DNA of 64,000 nt. It comes from Saccharothrix australiensis. Its GTDB lineage: Bacteria; Actinomycetota; Actinomycetes; Mycobacteriales; Pseudonocardiaceae. The DNA is taken from assembly GCF_003634935.1 (NCBI RefSeq), contig NZ_RBXO01000001.1, positions 3,187,501 to 3,251,500 on the forward strand. Reading direction: 5' to 3'. A model generated the notes under the pieces. The model worked only from the letters and a program-made list of their open reading frames with translations, was not told the DNA's origin and did no database searches. The position numbers and the translations under genes were made by a program. Shown here one piece after another: positions 50,732-59,318 of this stretch. The stretch's first letter is position 1. The number at the start of each line of letters is the position of its first letter.

Positions 50732-52609
50732 GTGGACGAGCGCACCATCGCGGGCCGGTACCGGCTGACCGACCGGATCGGCGCGGGCGGGATGGGCGTG
50801 GTCTGGCGTGCCGAGGACACCCGGCTGCGGAGGATCGTCGCGGTCAAGGAGCTGTTGACGCGCAACGGGTTCGACCCCGACTCCACCCGGCGGGCGGTGC
50901 GCGAGGGCCGGATCGCGGCCCGGCTCCAGCACGCGAACGTCATCGCGCTCTACGACGTGATCGAGGACGAGGGCCGGCCGTGGCTGGTCATGGAGTACCT
51001 GCCGTCGCGGAGCCTGGCGGCCATCCTCGCCGACCGGGGGGCGCTGCCGCCCGACGAGGTGCGCCGGATCGGCAGGCAGCTCGCGGCCGGGCTGGCGTCG
51101 GCGCACCAGGCGGGCGTCGTGCACCGGGACGTCAAGCCGGGCAACGTGCTGGTCACCGAGTTCGGCACGGTGAAGGTCACCGACTTCGGCACCTCGCGGG
51201 TCGCCGGCGAGGGGACGCTCACCGGGTCCGGGCTGCTCGTCGGCACGCCCGCGTACCTCGCGCCGGAAGTCGCCAGGGGCGGTGAGACGGGGTTCCCGGC
51301 CGACGTGTTCGGCGTGGGCGCGACCCTGTACGCCGCGCTGGAGGGCCGGCCGCCGTTCGGGCTGGACAGCAACCCCATCCTGCTGCTGCACCGGGCGGCC
51401 GAGGGCCGGTACCCGCCGCCGAAGAACGCCGGGTCGCTGGAGCCCGTGCTGACCCGCCTGCTCGACCCGGACCCGGAGGCGCGCCCGAGCATGGCGGAGG
51501 CCGTGCGGATGCTGACCGAGGAGACGGTGGACCCGGCGACGGTGCTCGCGTCGGCGCTGCCCGTGGCCGAGGCGACCCGCGTCGTGCCGCCGGCGGACGT
51601 GGCGCCTGCCCGGCCCGCCGGTGCCGAGCCCGCCGACGCCCAAGCCGCTGACGCCCAAGCCGCTGATGCCCTGGCCGCTGATGCCCTGGCCGCTGATGCC
51701 CAGGCCGCTGATGCCCAGCCTGTCGTGACCCAGCCCGTCGACGCCGAGCCCGTCGATGCCGGGCCGACCGATGCGCAGCCCGCCGACGCCCGGCCCGCCG
51801 ACGCCTCCTCGGCCGGCGCTCCTCCCGAGGTTCCCGCCGCCGTGCCGCCGCCCGCCGGAGCCGCGTCGACCGACGTGCTCGCCGCCGACGGGACCACCGT
51901 CGAGAGCCCCACCGCCGGTGACCGCGCCACCGTCCCCGCCGGGCCACCGGCCGTGCCGCTCGCGGACGCCCGCACGGTGGACACCCCGCCGGTCGACCCG
52001 ACACCCACCACCGGCGAACCGGGACCGGGTCGGCGGCGGGCGGCCCTGGTCGCCGGTGGTGTCCTCGCGGCGCTCCTGGTCGTCGTGCTCGTGGTGTGGC
52101 TCAACCGGGGCGGCGGCCCGTCCACGACCGACCAGGGCACCGGCGCGAACGACGCCACCACGACCGCCGAGCAGACCGCGGGCGAGAACCCGCCGTCCGA
52201 ACCGCAGCCGACGGAAACCGGGCAGACCGGGGCCGAGCGGACCACGTCCGGCACGACGCAGGTCACGACCTCTCCCCAGCCCACGACGGCTCAGCCCACG
52301 ACCGCCCAGCCTGCGGCAAGCGCGGACCAGGCGCTCATCGACTACTACGCCCTGCTGCCGGAGAGGCTCGACGCCGGCTACGCCCGGCTCACCGATGCCT
52401 TCCGGGCGTCGCGCGGGCTGGATTTCGCCGGGTACCAGCAGTTCTGGGGGCAGATGCAGGACGTCCAGGTCTCCAACGTGCAGGCCAACGGCAACCAGGT
52501 CACGGCCACGGTGACCTACTTCTACAAGACGGGAGGGACGTCCTCCGAGCAGCACCGCTACGGGCTGGTCCGGGTCGGCGACGGCTGGGCCATCGACAGC
52601 CAGTCCTGA
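50732..52609 (+). CDS. PknB-type Ser/Thr protein kinase with extracytoplasmic domain
   Basis: A 625-residue membrane kinase. Kinase domain ~7-275: glycine loop IGAGGMGVVWRA, catalytic Lys in AVKELL, HRDVKPGNVLV, DFGTS, and APEVARG. Residues 285-430 are a Pro/Ala/Asp linker containing a run of ADAQ/ADAL repeats, then one transmembrane segment (AALVAGGVLAALLVVVLVVWL, about 436-456), a Thr/Pro-rich extracellular stem and a small C-terminal domain (ALIDYYALLPERLDAGYARL, then RYGLVRVGDGWAIDSQ) of NTF2-like appearance that may sense a ligand. GTG 50732 is 5 bases from AGGAG. Confidence 0.92.
   Translation: MDERTIAGRYRLTDRIGAGGMGVVWRAEDTRLRRIVAVKELLTRNGFDPDSTRRAVREGRIAARLQHANVIALYDVIEDEGRPWLVMEYLPSRSLAAILADRGALPPDEVRRIGRQLAAGLASAHQAGVVHRDVKPGNVLVTEFGTVKVTDFGTSRVAGEGTLTGSGLLVGTPAYLAPEVARGGETGFPADVFGVGATLYAALEGRPPFGLDSNPILLLHRAAEGRYPPPKNAGSLEPVLTRLLDPDPEARPSMAEAVRMLTEETVDPATVLASALPVAEATRVVPPADVAPARPAGAEPADAQAADAQAADALAADALAADAQAADAQPVVTQPVDAEPVDAGPTDAQPADARPADASSAGAPPEVPAAVPPPAGAASTDVLAADGTTVESPTAGDRATVPAGPPAVPLADARTVDTPPVDPTPTTGEPGPGRRRAALVAGGVLAALLVVVLVVWLNRGGGPSTTDQGTGANDATTTAEQTAGENPPSEPQPTETGQTGAERTTSGTTQVTTSPQPTTAQPTTAQPAASADQALIDYYALLPERLDAGYARLTDAFRASRGLDFAGYQQFWGQMQDVQVSNVQANGNQVTATVTYFYKTGGTSSEQHRYGLVRVGDGWAIDSQS
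51636..51719 (+). repeat. 15-bp tandem repeat in the kinase linker
   Basis: Units near GCCGCTGATGCCCAG recur about 5.6 times with small changes, encoding repeats of Ala-Ala-Asp-Ala-(Gln/Leu). They lie between the kinase domain and the membrane segment. Confidence 0.75.
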
Positions 52610-52659
52610 GCCCGACCGACCACGGCCGGCACGCGTTCCGCGTGCTCGGGAGGCGGTCC

Positions 52660-52850
52660 CCGCGGGCCACTTCCCGATCACCGGTGAGGCGGGGTCGTCG
52701 TTGTCGATGACCACGTCGGCCACCCTGGTCGGCCGCACGGCACCCCGGTACAGCCGCTGCCCCGGCAGGTAGCGCTACCGGACCACCTCCGGGGAACCGA
52801 ACAGGGCGGTCTCGCGGACGAGGGCCCGGCGCAACGCCTCGGCGGGCTGA
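52660..52850 (-). pseudogene. Uridine kinase C-terminal fragment
   Basis: The minus strand reads ALRRALVRETALFGSPEVV, a stop, then RYLPGQRLYRGAVRPTRVAD and VVIDNDDPASPV, the C-terminal part of actinobacterial uridine kinase-like P-loop proteins. The P-loop region is absent, a stop interrupts the frame and several residues before RYLPGQ are missing. It is gene debris. Confidence 0.65.
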
Positions 52851-52891
52851 CCCCCTCGGTCGGTCGCCGCGGTGCGGCCGGCCCGGAGCGG

Positions 52892-53224
52892 TCAGCCGCG
52901 CGGCGCGTACATGATCACGGCGACGCCGAGCAGGCAGATCGCCGCGCCCGCGTAGTCCCACCGGTCGGGGCGGAAGCGGTCCACCACCACGCCCCACGCC
53001 AGGGAACCGGCGACGAAGACACCGCCGTAGGCGGCGAGGATGCGGCCGAAGTGCGCGTCCGGCTGAAGGGTGGCGACGAAGCCGTACGCGCCGAGCGCCA
53101 CCACGCCCGCCGCGACCCACAGCAGGCCGCGGTGCTCGCGGACGCCCTGCCAGACCAGCCACGCGCCGCCGATCTCGGCGACGGCCGCGAGCGCGAACAG
53201 CACGAGTGAGCGGGCGACGGTCAT
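52892..53224 (-). CDS. YnfA/UPF0060-family small membrane protein
   Basis: A 110-residue protein with four hydrophobic helices: [60 protein letters not shown] and [42 protein letters not shown] and DxxGA motifs are the family hallmarks. It belongs to the drug/metabolite superfamily fold of unknown substrate. ATG 53224 follows a -10-like TACCGT (53232-53237, reverse) by 7 bases, so it may be leaderless. Confidence 0.9.
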   Translation of the reverse strand: MTVARSLVLFALAAVAEIGGAWLVWQGVREHRGLLWVAAGVVALGAYGFVATLQPDAHFGRILAAYGGVFVAGSLAWGVVVDRFRPDRWDYAGAAICLLGVAVIMYAPRG

Positions 53225-53290
53225 GATCCCGACGGTAGCCGGGGCGGCGGGCGCGGGCCGCGTGCGCGGGGTGTGATCCGTCCGGTCGAG

Positions 53291-53306
53291 ACCGCAGTTT
53301 TGCGGT
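53291..53306. promoter_or_regulatory. ACCGCA-GTTT-TGCGGT palindrome
   Basis: Perfect 6-bp arms in the gap between the YnfA-like gene and the 156-residue unknown gene. It closely resembles the palindromes at 21073-21155, so it may be a site for the same regulator. Confidence 0.45.
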
Positions 53307-53363
53307 TCCGCGACGTATGGTCTGTCGGCACCGCACGCACGACCAGGCAGGAGCACCACGACC

Positions 53364-53834
53364 GTGGCGAAGACCGTCGACCCCGCGCGCGTCGAGCAGG
53401 ACGCGCGCACCCGTTTCGCCGACCTGGACGCCGCCGCGCCGGCCGCGCGCGACGACCGGGGCGTCGAGCACGCGCCCGGCGAGCGCTACGTCGACATCCT
53501 CCGCCGCGCCCGCCTGATCGCGATCAGCGACGGCCTCGCGGACGCCGTCCTCGCCCGCCTGGCCGCGGCGGGCGTCGAGGCGGTGACCGACCGGGTGCGC
53601 GTCGACCCGGCCGAGGACGACCGGCAGGTCATGGCGATCGCCGGGACGGTCGGTGGAACGCCCGCGGTCGTGCCGCTGCGGCCCGGTGGGACGACGCTGC
53701 GCGCGTACCCGGCCGGGCCCGACACGACGCTCACGGGTCCGCCGCTGGTGATCGTCGAGGGGGTCGCGCGGGAACCGGACGGCTGGGTGGGGGCCGCCGC
53801 GATCGCCGACGCGCTGGCCGAGCACCTGCGGTAG
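53364..53834 (+). CDS. Hypothetical protein, 156 residues
   Basis: Starts at GTG 53364 with CAGGAG upstream. It is Ala- and Asp-rich, with an N-terminal helical part ([38 protein letters not shown]) and a beta-rich C-terminal part ([34 protein letters not shown]). No signal peptide, membrane segment or catalytic motif is seen. Codon use fits the neighbours. It is not recognised; it lies alone between the YnfA-like gene and a convergent thioesterase. Confidence 0.65.
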   Translation: MAKTVDPARVEQDARTRFADLDAAAPAARDDRGVEHAPGERYVDILRRARLIAISDGLADAVLARLAAAGVEAVTDRVRVDPAEDDRQVMAIAGTVGGTPAVVPLRPGGTTLRAYPAGPDTTLTGPPLVIVEGVAREPDGWVGAAAIADALAEHLR

Positions 53835-53848
53835 TCGAGCACGCGTGC

Positions 53849-54301
53849 TCAGTCGCGTGGTCGCCAGCGCTTCCACAGTGCGGACGCCTCGGCGCGCGGC
53901 TTGCCGTCCCACACGAGCGAGACGTCCACCGTCATCTGCGCCTCGGACACCTCCCGCAGGGACGCCCGCAGCTCCACCGCTTCGGTCAGCGGCGAGGGCC
54001 GCAGGTAGCGCACGTCCAGCCCGGCCGTCACGTACGACAGCGCGGCGTCACCGAGCGGTTTCCAGCCCCGCCGGTCGGCCTCCAGCATCACGGCGGCGGC
54101 GCTGTGGCAGTCCAGGACCGTGCAGATGATGCCGCCGTTGAGGAACCCGAGCCCGTTGTCGTGCGCGGGCCACGGCGTGAAGGTCGCGGTCACCACCCCG
54201 TCCTCGCCGGGGTAGCTGCGCAGGCGCAGCCCGTCGTCGTTCGCGTGGCCGCAGCCGAAGCACGGCAGGGTGGGGTAGAGGCGTTCCTGGATGCTGTCCA
54301 C
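53849..54301 (-). CDS. PaaI-type hotdog thioesterase
   Basis: A 150-residue hotdog-fold protein likely to hydrolyse acyl-CoA thioesters. CFGCGHANDDGLRLRSYPG near the N terminus is a feature of this subfamily, HDNGLGFLNGGIICTVLDCH contains the catalytic-loop region (with Asp and Gly-Gly), and AALSYVTAGLDVRYLRPSPL is the following strand. GTG 54301 is preferred to GTG 54325: TACTTT (54309-54314, reverse) ends 7 bases upstream and the protein then begins VDSIQERLYPT. Confidence 0.85.
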   Translation of the reverse strand: MDSIQERLYPTLPCFGCGHANDDGLRLRSYPGEDGVVTATFTPWPAHDNGLGFLNGGIICTVLDCHSAAAVMLEADRRGWKPLGDAALSYVTAGLDVRYLRPSPLTEAVELRASLREVSEAQMTVDVSLVWDGKPRAEASALWKRWRPRD

Positions 54302-54400
54302 GGAGTCCAAAGTAGGTGGACGCACGTGGTGCCCGTGATGGGGTCCGGCACGCCGCGGAGGTGATCCGCGCCACGCGAAGCCTCAAGGCACGCCGACCAC

Positions 54401-54547
54401 CACGCCCGCCGGCACCACGCCCGCCGGCACCACGCCCGCCGGCACCACGCCCGCCGGCACCACGCCCGCCGGCACCACGCCCGCCGGCACCACGCCCGCC
54501 GGCACCACGCCCGCCGGCACCACGCCCGCCGGCACCACGCCCGTCCG
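54401..54547 (+). repeat. 15-bp minisatellite, nine perfect copies plus a partial one
   Basis: CACGCCCGCCGGCAC repeats nine times without a change (54401-54535), then a diverged copy to 54547. Because 15 is a multiple of 3, every frame is open through it (Pro-Ala-Pro-Arg-Pro type). No supported gene contains it. The rest of the 54302-54796 gap shows only the promoter of the next gene: TAAGTC (54784-54789) ends 7 bases before ATG 54797. Confidence 0.9.
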
Positions 54548-54796
54548 CATCGTCCCCCGGCCGGCACCACGCCCACCCGCGCCATCCCCGCCCGCGCCTC
54601 ACCCGGCCGGCACGCCGCGGCGACCTCGCGGTTGTGGCCGACCAGTCCCATGCCGCCCCTCGCTCGTCGGATCGCGGCCGATCACGGTCGGTGCGCGGCG
54701 CGGCCGTCGTCGGCCGGCGGTATGACGAGGCGCCATCCTGGCGGCTTACCGCACCCCGCCGGCTTGCAATCGGGCAAAACGGGTAAGTCCACAGGC

Positions 54797-55723
54797 ATGA
54801 GGACGGGTCGAGTGGCGGTGTTCGCGCCGTCTCCGCAGTTGACGGTGACGGTGGAGGTGCTGGATGACGCTCCCGACATCCACATCCACGCTGGGGGCCA
54901 AGGGGTGTGGGTGTCCCGGATGATCGAGTCCCTGGGTGTCGACGTGGTGCTGTGCGCGGCGCTGGGCGGTGAGACCGGACAGGTGTTGCGGCACTTGGTG
55001 GACGTCCGGTTGAAGGCGCGCGACGTCACCGCGCGCAACGGGGCCTACGTGCACGACCGGCGCGACGGCGTGCGCGACCCCCTCGTCGTGATGCCCGCGG
55101 ACCCGTTGTCCCGGCACGAGTTGGACGACCTGTACGAGATGACGCTGGTGGAGGGGCTCAACGCGGGCGTGGCCGTGCTCAGCGGTCCGGCCGAGGGCGA
55201 CGAGCCGGTGCCGGACTCGGTCTACGAGCGGCTGGCCAAGGACCTGGGCGGCAACGGGTGCCAGGTGGTCGTCGACCTGTCCGGCGGCCGGCTCGCCGCC
55301 GCGCTGGAGGGCGGGCCGACGGTGGTGAAGGTCAGCCACGAGGAGCTGGTGTCCGACGGCCTGGCGGAGTCCGACTCGCTGCCGGACCTGGTGGCGGCGT
55401 GCGAGCGGATGGCCGGTTCCGGCGCGCGTGCGGTCGTGGTGTCGCGGGCCGCCGAGGCGACGCTGGCGATGGTCGACGGCGGTTTCGCGCTCGTGAGCGC
55501 CCCGAAAATGTCCACTGTGGACACCCGTGGCGGTGGTGACTCGATGACGGCCGGGCTCGCCGCCGCGCTCGCGCAGGGCAAGTCCCTGGAGGACGCCGTG
55601 AAACTCGGCGCGGCGGCGGGCGCGGTGAACGTGATGCGGCACGGGCTCGGTTCCGGTAGTGGTGACGTGGTGCGCGAACTCGTCGGACGGGTGCGGCTGG
55701 AGCGGTGGGAGGGCGACCGGTGA
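54797..55723 (+). CDS. PfkB-family carbohydrate kinase (1-phosphofructokinase-like)
   Basis: A 308-residue ribokinase-fold sugar kinase. It begins RVAVFAPSPQLTVTVEVLDD, with the substrate region IHAGGQGVWVSRMIESLGVD, and ends with the anion-hole/catalytic motif TVDTRGGGDSMTAGLAAALA where the normal GAGD is GGGD and Asp is the base. The pattern is closest to FruK/tagatose-6-phosphate kinases. ATG 54797 follows a -10-like hexamer and is probably leaderless. Its stop overlaps the surE start (GTGA), so the two are one operon. Confidence 0.86.
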   Translation: MRTGRVAVFAPSPQLTVTVEVLDDAPDIHIHAGGQGVWVSRMIESLGVDVVLCAALGGETGQVLRHLVDVRLKARDVTARNGAYVHDRRDGVRDPLVVMPADPLSRHELDDLYEMTLVEGLNAGVAVLSGPAEGDEPVPDSVYERLAKDLGGNGCQVVVDLSGGRLAAALEGGPTVVKVSHEELVSDGLAESDSLPDLVAACERMAGSGARAVVVSRAAEATLAMVDGGFALVSAPKMSTVDTRGGGDSMTAGLAAALAQGKSLEDAVKLGAAAGAVNVMRHGLGSGSGDVVRELVGRVRLERWEGDR

Positions 55724-56469
55724 GGGTGCTGATCACCAACGACGACGGCATCGACTCGCCGGGGCTGGCGGCCCTGGCGCGCGGTGCGGTCGACCACGGG
55801 TGGACGGTGGTGGTCGCCGCGCCCGCGGCGGAGTCCAGCGGCACCAGCGCGGGCCTGACGGCCGCCGGCGACGAGCGCCGGGTGCGCGTGGAGCGCCGGG
55901 ACCTGCCCGGACTGCCCGGCGTGCCGGGCTTCGCGGTCGCGGCGCACCCCGGCCTGATCGCCCTGGCGGCGTCGCTGGGCGCGTTCGGCGACCCGCCCGA
56001 CATCGTGCTGTCCGGGGTGAACCGCGGCGCGAACGTCGGCCGGGCGGTGCTGCACTCCGGCACCGTCGGCGCGGCGCTGACCGCCGCCATCAACGGCGCG
56101 CGCGCGATGGCCGTGTCCCTCGACGTGGGGCTGGAGGTGGACGTGGAGCACCACTGGGACACGGCCGTCGCGGTGGCGAGCGGGTTGTTCGACCGGCTCG
56201 CGGCCCTGCCCGCCGGTGCGGCGCTGAACCTCAACGTGCCCAACGCCCGCGAGGCCGCCGCGCCGCGCCGGGCGACGCTGGCCGAGTTCGGCGCGGTGCG
56301 GAGTCGGATCGAGGAGACCGACGACGGCTCGATCACCCTCGCCGCGGTCTTCGTCGAGGGCGAGCTGCCGCCCGGCAGCGACGCCGCGCTGCTCGCCGAG
56401 GGCCACGCGACGCTCACGCCGCTGCGCTCGGTGACCGAGGACCCGGAACTCGACCTCACGGTGGTCTGA
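55720..56469 (+). CDS. surE: 5'-nucleotidase SurE
   Basis: A 249-residue metal-dependent phosphatase. ITNDDGIDSPGLAALA holds the two metal-binding Asp residues (about 8-9), AAPAAESSGTSAGLT the Ser, and SGVNRGANVG the Asn of the active site. SurE removes phosphate from nucleoside monophosphates and small phosphorylated molecules. GTG 55720 overlaps the kinase stop; GTG/ATG 55705 is less well placed. Coupling to a sugar kinase suggests joint control of a phosphosugar or nucleotide pool. Confidence 0.92.
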   Translation: MRVLITNDDGIDSPGLAALARGAVDHGWTVVVAAPAAESSGTSAGLTAAGDERRVRVERRDLPGLPGVPGFAVAAHPGLIALAASLGAFGDPPDIVLSGVNRGANVGRAVLHSGTVGAALTAAINGARAMAVSLDVGLEVDVEHHWDTAVAVASGLFDRLAALPAGAALNLNVPNAREAAAPRRATLAEFGAVRSRIEETDDGSITLAAVFVEGELPPGSDAALLAEGHATLTPLRSVTEDPELDLTVV

Positions 56470-56926
56470 CCGGTCGGCCTCGGGCGGCGGCGTTGGCGCC
56501 GGTGTTCGCGGGTGGCCGTCGTGCCGTTCGGCGGCGGGGCAACGGGGATGACCGGTTGGTCTGTGGACTGTCCGATGTGGAAATGCGGCCGAGTCGCAGG
56601 TCAGCGCACACGGTGATGACGCACGTGGAGACGTGCTGTGCAAGCGCTGCCTGCGCGACCAGCCCGCGGAGGCCCGGGGCCACTGGGCCGCGACCTGCTC
56701 CACACCCGCCCGCGCCCGCGCGAAGCCGAACGTGTCGCATGGCGAGGGTTCGACTTTTCGGCACCGGACCTGACAGGCTGGACCCCGAACGGTGCCCGAC
56801 CGGACGACCCGGTCGGGCCGCCGGGTCCACATCCGTGGAAATTCCGTCGGCGCGGTGGTCGAAACGAGAGATGGATTACTTCGCGTCGCGCCCGGGATCG
56901 GAGGCCGGATCGGCGAGGATGGCCAC
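56470..56926 (+). other. Gene-poor gap with a possible zinc-ribbon-like peptide
   Basis: No convincing gene. One forward frame near 56634-56772 reads VLCKRCLRDQPAEARGHWAA followed by TCSTPARA and a stop, with CxxC and a later Cys, but it has no ribosome site and is only about 46 codons. I record it as a weak candidate only. Confidence 0.3.
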
Positions 56927-57394
56927 GTGAACCAAGCTCGGAAAACCGCGGCTGTCTGGTCGGAGCTGTCGACCGGACAACTGTCGGAGCAGGTGCGACT
57001 GACCGTGAAGGCCCACGACGCGCGGGCGCGGGCGCTCTGGGCGGTCGTCGCGGAGGACCCGGTGCTGGTCGCGCGGGTGCGCGGGGCGCTCGCGGGGCTG
57101 AAGGCGGAGTTCCGCGGCCACCGCGACGAGGTGATGTGGCTGCTGTGGATCAACCAGGCCCAGCAGCAGCTCACGCCGTCCCACCCGGAGCCCGTCGAGG
57201 CGGCGGCCGCCGCGCCGAGGACGGCGGAGCCCGAAGCCCTTCCGCCGGCCGCGGAGCACGCGGAACCCGGCCCGGACCGGTCGGCGCACGACCTCACGCC
57301 GTCGGCGGTGGCCGTGGAGGAGCACCGGCCGGAGCGGGCGGCCCGCGACATCCCGGTGATGCTCTTCCAGGAGCCGCCGTCCGCGACCCGGTGA
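56927..57394 (+). CDS. Unknown protein coupled to a P-loop kinase
   Basis: A 155-residue protein beginning at GTG 56927 behind GAGG. Residues 1-85 are helical (KTAAVWSELSTGQLSEQVRL, AHDARARALWAVVAEDPVLV, RDEVMWLLWINQAQQQL); the rest is a Pro/Ala/Glu-rich tail ending in IPVMLFQEPPSATR. No signal or membrane segment. Its stop overlaps the next start (GTGA), so it works with the P-loop kinase at 57391. Family not recognised. Confidence 0.7.
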   Translation: MNQARKTAAVWSELSTGQLSEQVRLTVKAHDARARALWAVVAEDPVLVARVRGALAGLKAEFRGHRDEVMWLLWINQAQQQLTPSHPEPVEAAAAAPRTAEPEALPPAAEHAEPGPDRSAHDLTPSAVAVEEHRPERAARDIPVMLFQEPPSATR

Positions 57395-57984
57395 CCGGGG
57401 GCCCGTCGCCGATCGGGCGGGACGTGACCGGAGGGCGGGCCGCCGACCCGGCCGGACCGGTGACCGTGCTGGTCACGGGCGTCCAGGCGGCAGGCAAGTC
57501 GACGGTCGCCCAGCTGCTGGCCGAGCGCCTGCCCCGCTCGGTGCACCTGCGCGGCGACCTGTTCCGGCGGATGGTGGTCAACGGCCGCGCGGACATGACG
57601 CCCGACCCGTCCGAGGAGGCGGTGCGGCAGCTGCGGCTGCGCCACCGGCTGACGGCGCGCACGGCCGACGAGTACCGCGAGGCGGGCTTCACGGTCGTCG
57701 TGCAGGACGTCGTCCTCGGCCCGCACCTCGGTGAGCTGGTCGGCTGGGTGCGGCACCGGCCGCTGCTGGTCGTGGTGCTCGCGCCCCGGCCCGACGCCCT
57801 CGCCGCGCGCGAGGCGGCACGGGCGAAGCACGCCTACGACGAGTGGACGGTCACCCTGCTCGACCGCGTCCTGCGGGAGGAGACGCCCCGGCTCGGGCTC
57901 TGGCTGGACACCTCGGAGCAGACGCCGGAGCAGACCGTCGCCGAGATCCTGGACCGCGCCTGGACCGAGGGCCGGGTCACCTGA
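57391..57984 (+). CDS. P-loop AAA-type small-molecule kinase (zeta-toxin/Cm-phosphotransferase-like)
   Basis: A 197-residue P-loop kinase. Walker A is VTGVQAAGKSTVAQLLAERL, the acceptor-binding region is HLRGDLFRRMVVNGRADM, VVVQDVVLGPHLGELVGWVR carries the second strand, and DTSEQTPEQTVAEI ends the lid. The fold is shared by chloramphenicol phosphotransferase, zeta toxin and gluconate kinases; the substrate cannot be told. It is coupled to the unknown protein upstream and overlaps the convergent DUF6204-like gene by 8 bases. Confidence 0.82.
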   Translation: MTGGPSPIGRDVTGGRAADPAGPVTVLVTGVQAAGKSTVAQLLAERLPRSVHLRGDLFRRMVVNGRADMTPDPSEEAVRQLRLRHRLTARTADEYREAGFTVVVQDVVLGPHLGELVGWVRHRPLLVVVLAPRPDALAAREAARAKHAYDEWTVTLLDRVLREETPRLGLWLDTSEQTPEQTVAEILDRAWTEGRVT

Positions 57985-58330
57985 CCGGGGCCGGTCCGGC
58001 GCCCTTGGGCCGCCGCACCTTGACCAGGTCCATGTCGGTGGCCGAGGCGCGCAGGTCGCGGAAGTCGACGCCGAACTCCTCCACGGCACGGGCCGCGAGC
58101 GCCAGCGCCCGGTCGCACACCGCCCGGTCGGTCGCGGCCACCTCCGCGCGCAGTTGCACGCGGAAGCTGAAGAAGTCGAGGGTCCGGTCGTAGGACAGCG
58201 CGCCCTCCTCGGAGAACCCGTTGGTCAGCACGCCGTGCCGGTCGACGGCCGCGAGCAACCGGGCACGCCCGGCCTCGTCCAGGTCGGTGAACCGGCCGCG
58301 CACCAGGACGCGGTAGGTGTGATCGGTCAT
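57977..58330 (-). CDS. DUF6204-like protein
   Basis: A 117-residue protein resembling the actinobacterial family recorded as DUF6204: YRVLVRGRFTDLDEAGRARL, GVLTNGFSEEGALSYDRTLD, FFSFRVQLRAEV, and a C-terminal VDFRDLRASATDMDLVKVRR. No known function, no signal or membrane segments. ATG 58330 is used; GTG 58339 upstream adds three residues. Convergent with and overlapping the kinase gene by 8 bases. The family name is from memory of the pattern and should be checked. Confidence 0.7.
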   Translation of the reverse strand: MTDHTYRVLVRGRFTDLDEAGRARLLAAVDRHGVLTNGFSEEGALSYDRTLDFFSFRVQLRAEVAATDRAVCDRALALAARAVEEFGVDFRDLRASATDMDLVKVRRPKGAGPAPVR

Positions 58331-58438
58331 CGCGCCCACTTCCCCGAGGATGTCGCGCCATGATCGGCGAACCGCACCGCCACCGCAATCGATATGACGC
58401 CCGCCACGGTGCCCGCGAGCACCCGGCCCGCGCCGGCG

Positions 58439-59206
58439 TCAGACCAGCACGCCGGTGGTCGTGAGCAGCACCGCGAGCGCGGGCAGGAAGTTGTTCACCT
58501 GGTGCGCGACGACCGAGGCCAGCAGGTTGCCGGTGGACATCCTGGCCAGGCCGATCGGCACGGACAGCACCAGCAGGAGTGGCGTGCGCAGCAGCTCCAG
58601 GTGCGCCACCGAGAACACGGCGGTCGTCACGGCGAACACCACCCACCGGTGCCACCCGAACCGCTCCAGCGCCCGCCACAGCACGCCCCGGAACAACACC
58701 TCCTCGGCCAGCGGCGCGACGAGCCACACCACCAGGAACGCGAGGCCCGCCGCGAGCGGCTCCAGCTGCCTGCCCGCGAACGCGTCGCCGACCGCCGAGT
58801 TCTCGTCGCCGCCCACCCACGCCGACCACAGCGCGGCGGCGGGGATGGTCAGCAGCAGGCCGCCCGCCCCGTACGCCAGCCCGGTGCCCAGGTCGCGCCG
58901 GCGCCACGCGACCGCCAGCTCGCGGCGCACCCGGCCCGGCCGCGGACCACCGCCGAGCAGCGCGGTCCCGGCCACGGCCACGAGCGCCGCCGTCGACGTC
59001 GGCACCGCCAGCAGGGTCAGCAGCGGCCACGGCGGCAACCTGCCCTCCAGCAGCTCCGGGTCGTCCAGCGCGAACGGCACCAGCACCAGCACGGCGGCGA
59101 CCACGCTGACCGCCTCGGCCACGAGGAACACGCCCAGCAGCAGGAGGCCCCGGCGGGGCTGCCGGACGGTCGGCGGCACCGCGGCGGACGGCCGGGACGG
59201 CGTCAC
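58439..59206 (-). CDS. CPBP-family intramembrane metalloprotease
   Basis: A 255-residue membrane protein with about eight hydrophobic segments. CPBP (ABI/Rce1-like) motifs are clear: EEVLFRGVLWRALE (Glu-Glu-x3-Arg), FSVAHLELL (His) and VAHQVNNFLPAL (His...Asn). Such enzymes process CAAX or bacteriocin-like peptides or act in bacteriocin immunity. GTG 59206 follows CAGGGTGG; an in-frame GTG at 59350 would add an unlikely 48-residue soluble leader. Confidence 0.86.
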   Translation of the reverse strand: MTPSRPSAAVPPTVRQPRRGLLLLGVFLVAEAVSVVAAVLVLVPFALDDPELLEGRLPPWPLLTLLAVPTSTAALVAVAGTALLGGGPRPGRVRRELAVAWRRRDLGTGLAYGAGGLLLTIPAAALWSAWVGGDENSAVGDAFAGRQLEPLAAGLAFLVVWLVAPLAEEVLFRGVLWRALERFGWHRWVVFAVTTAVFSVAHLELLRTPLLLVLSVPIGLARMSTGNLLASVVAHQVNNFLPALAVLLTTTGVLV

Positions 59207-59318
59207 GGCACCACCCTGCCCGACCGGACACCCGAGCGAGGCATCGCGCGGCGCGGGCGCGTGCCGCGAGCGGAGGACGGCGGCATCATCGGGCCGCCCC
59301 GTGGGAACACCTTGGCTC

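Noticed and set aside
54316..54786. Pro-Ala-Pro-Arg repeat protein over the minisatellite
   Set aside because: The frame is open only because the 15-bp unit contains no stops; no ribosome site and the flanks are not protein-like.
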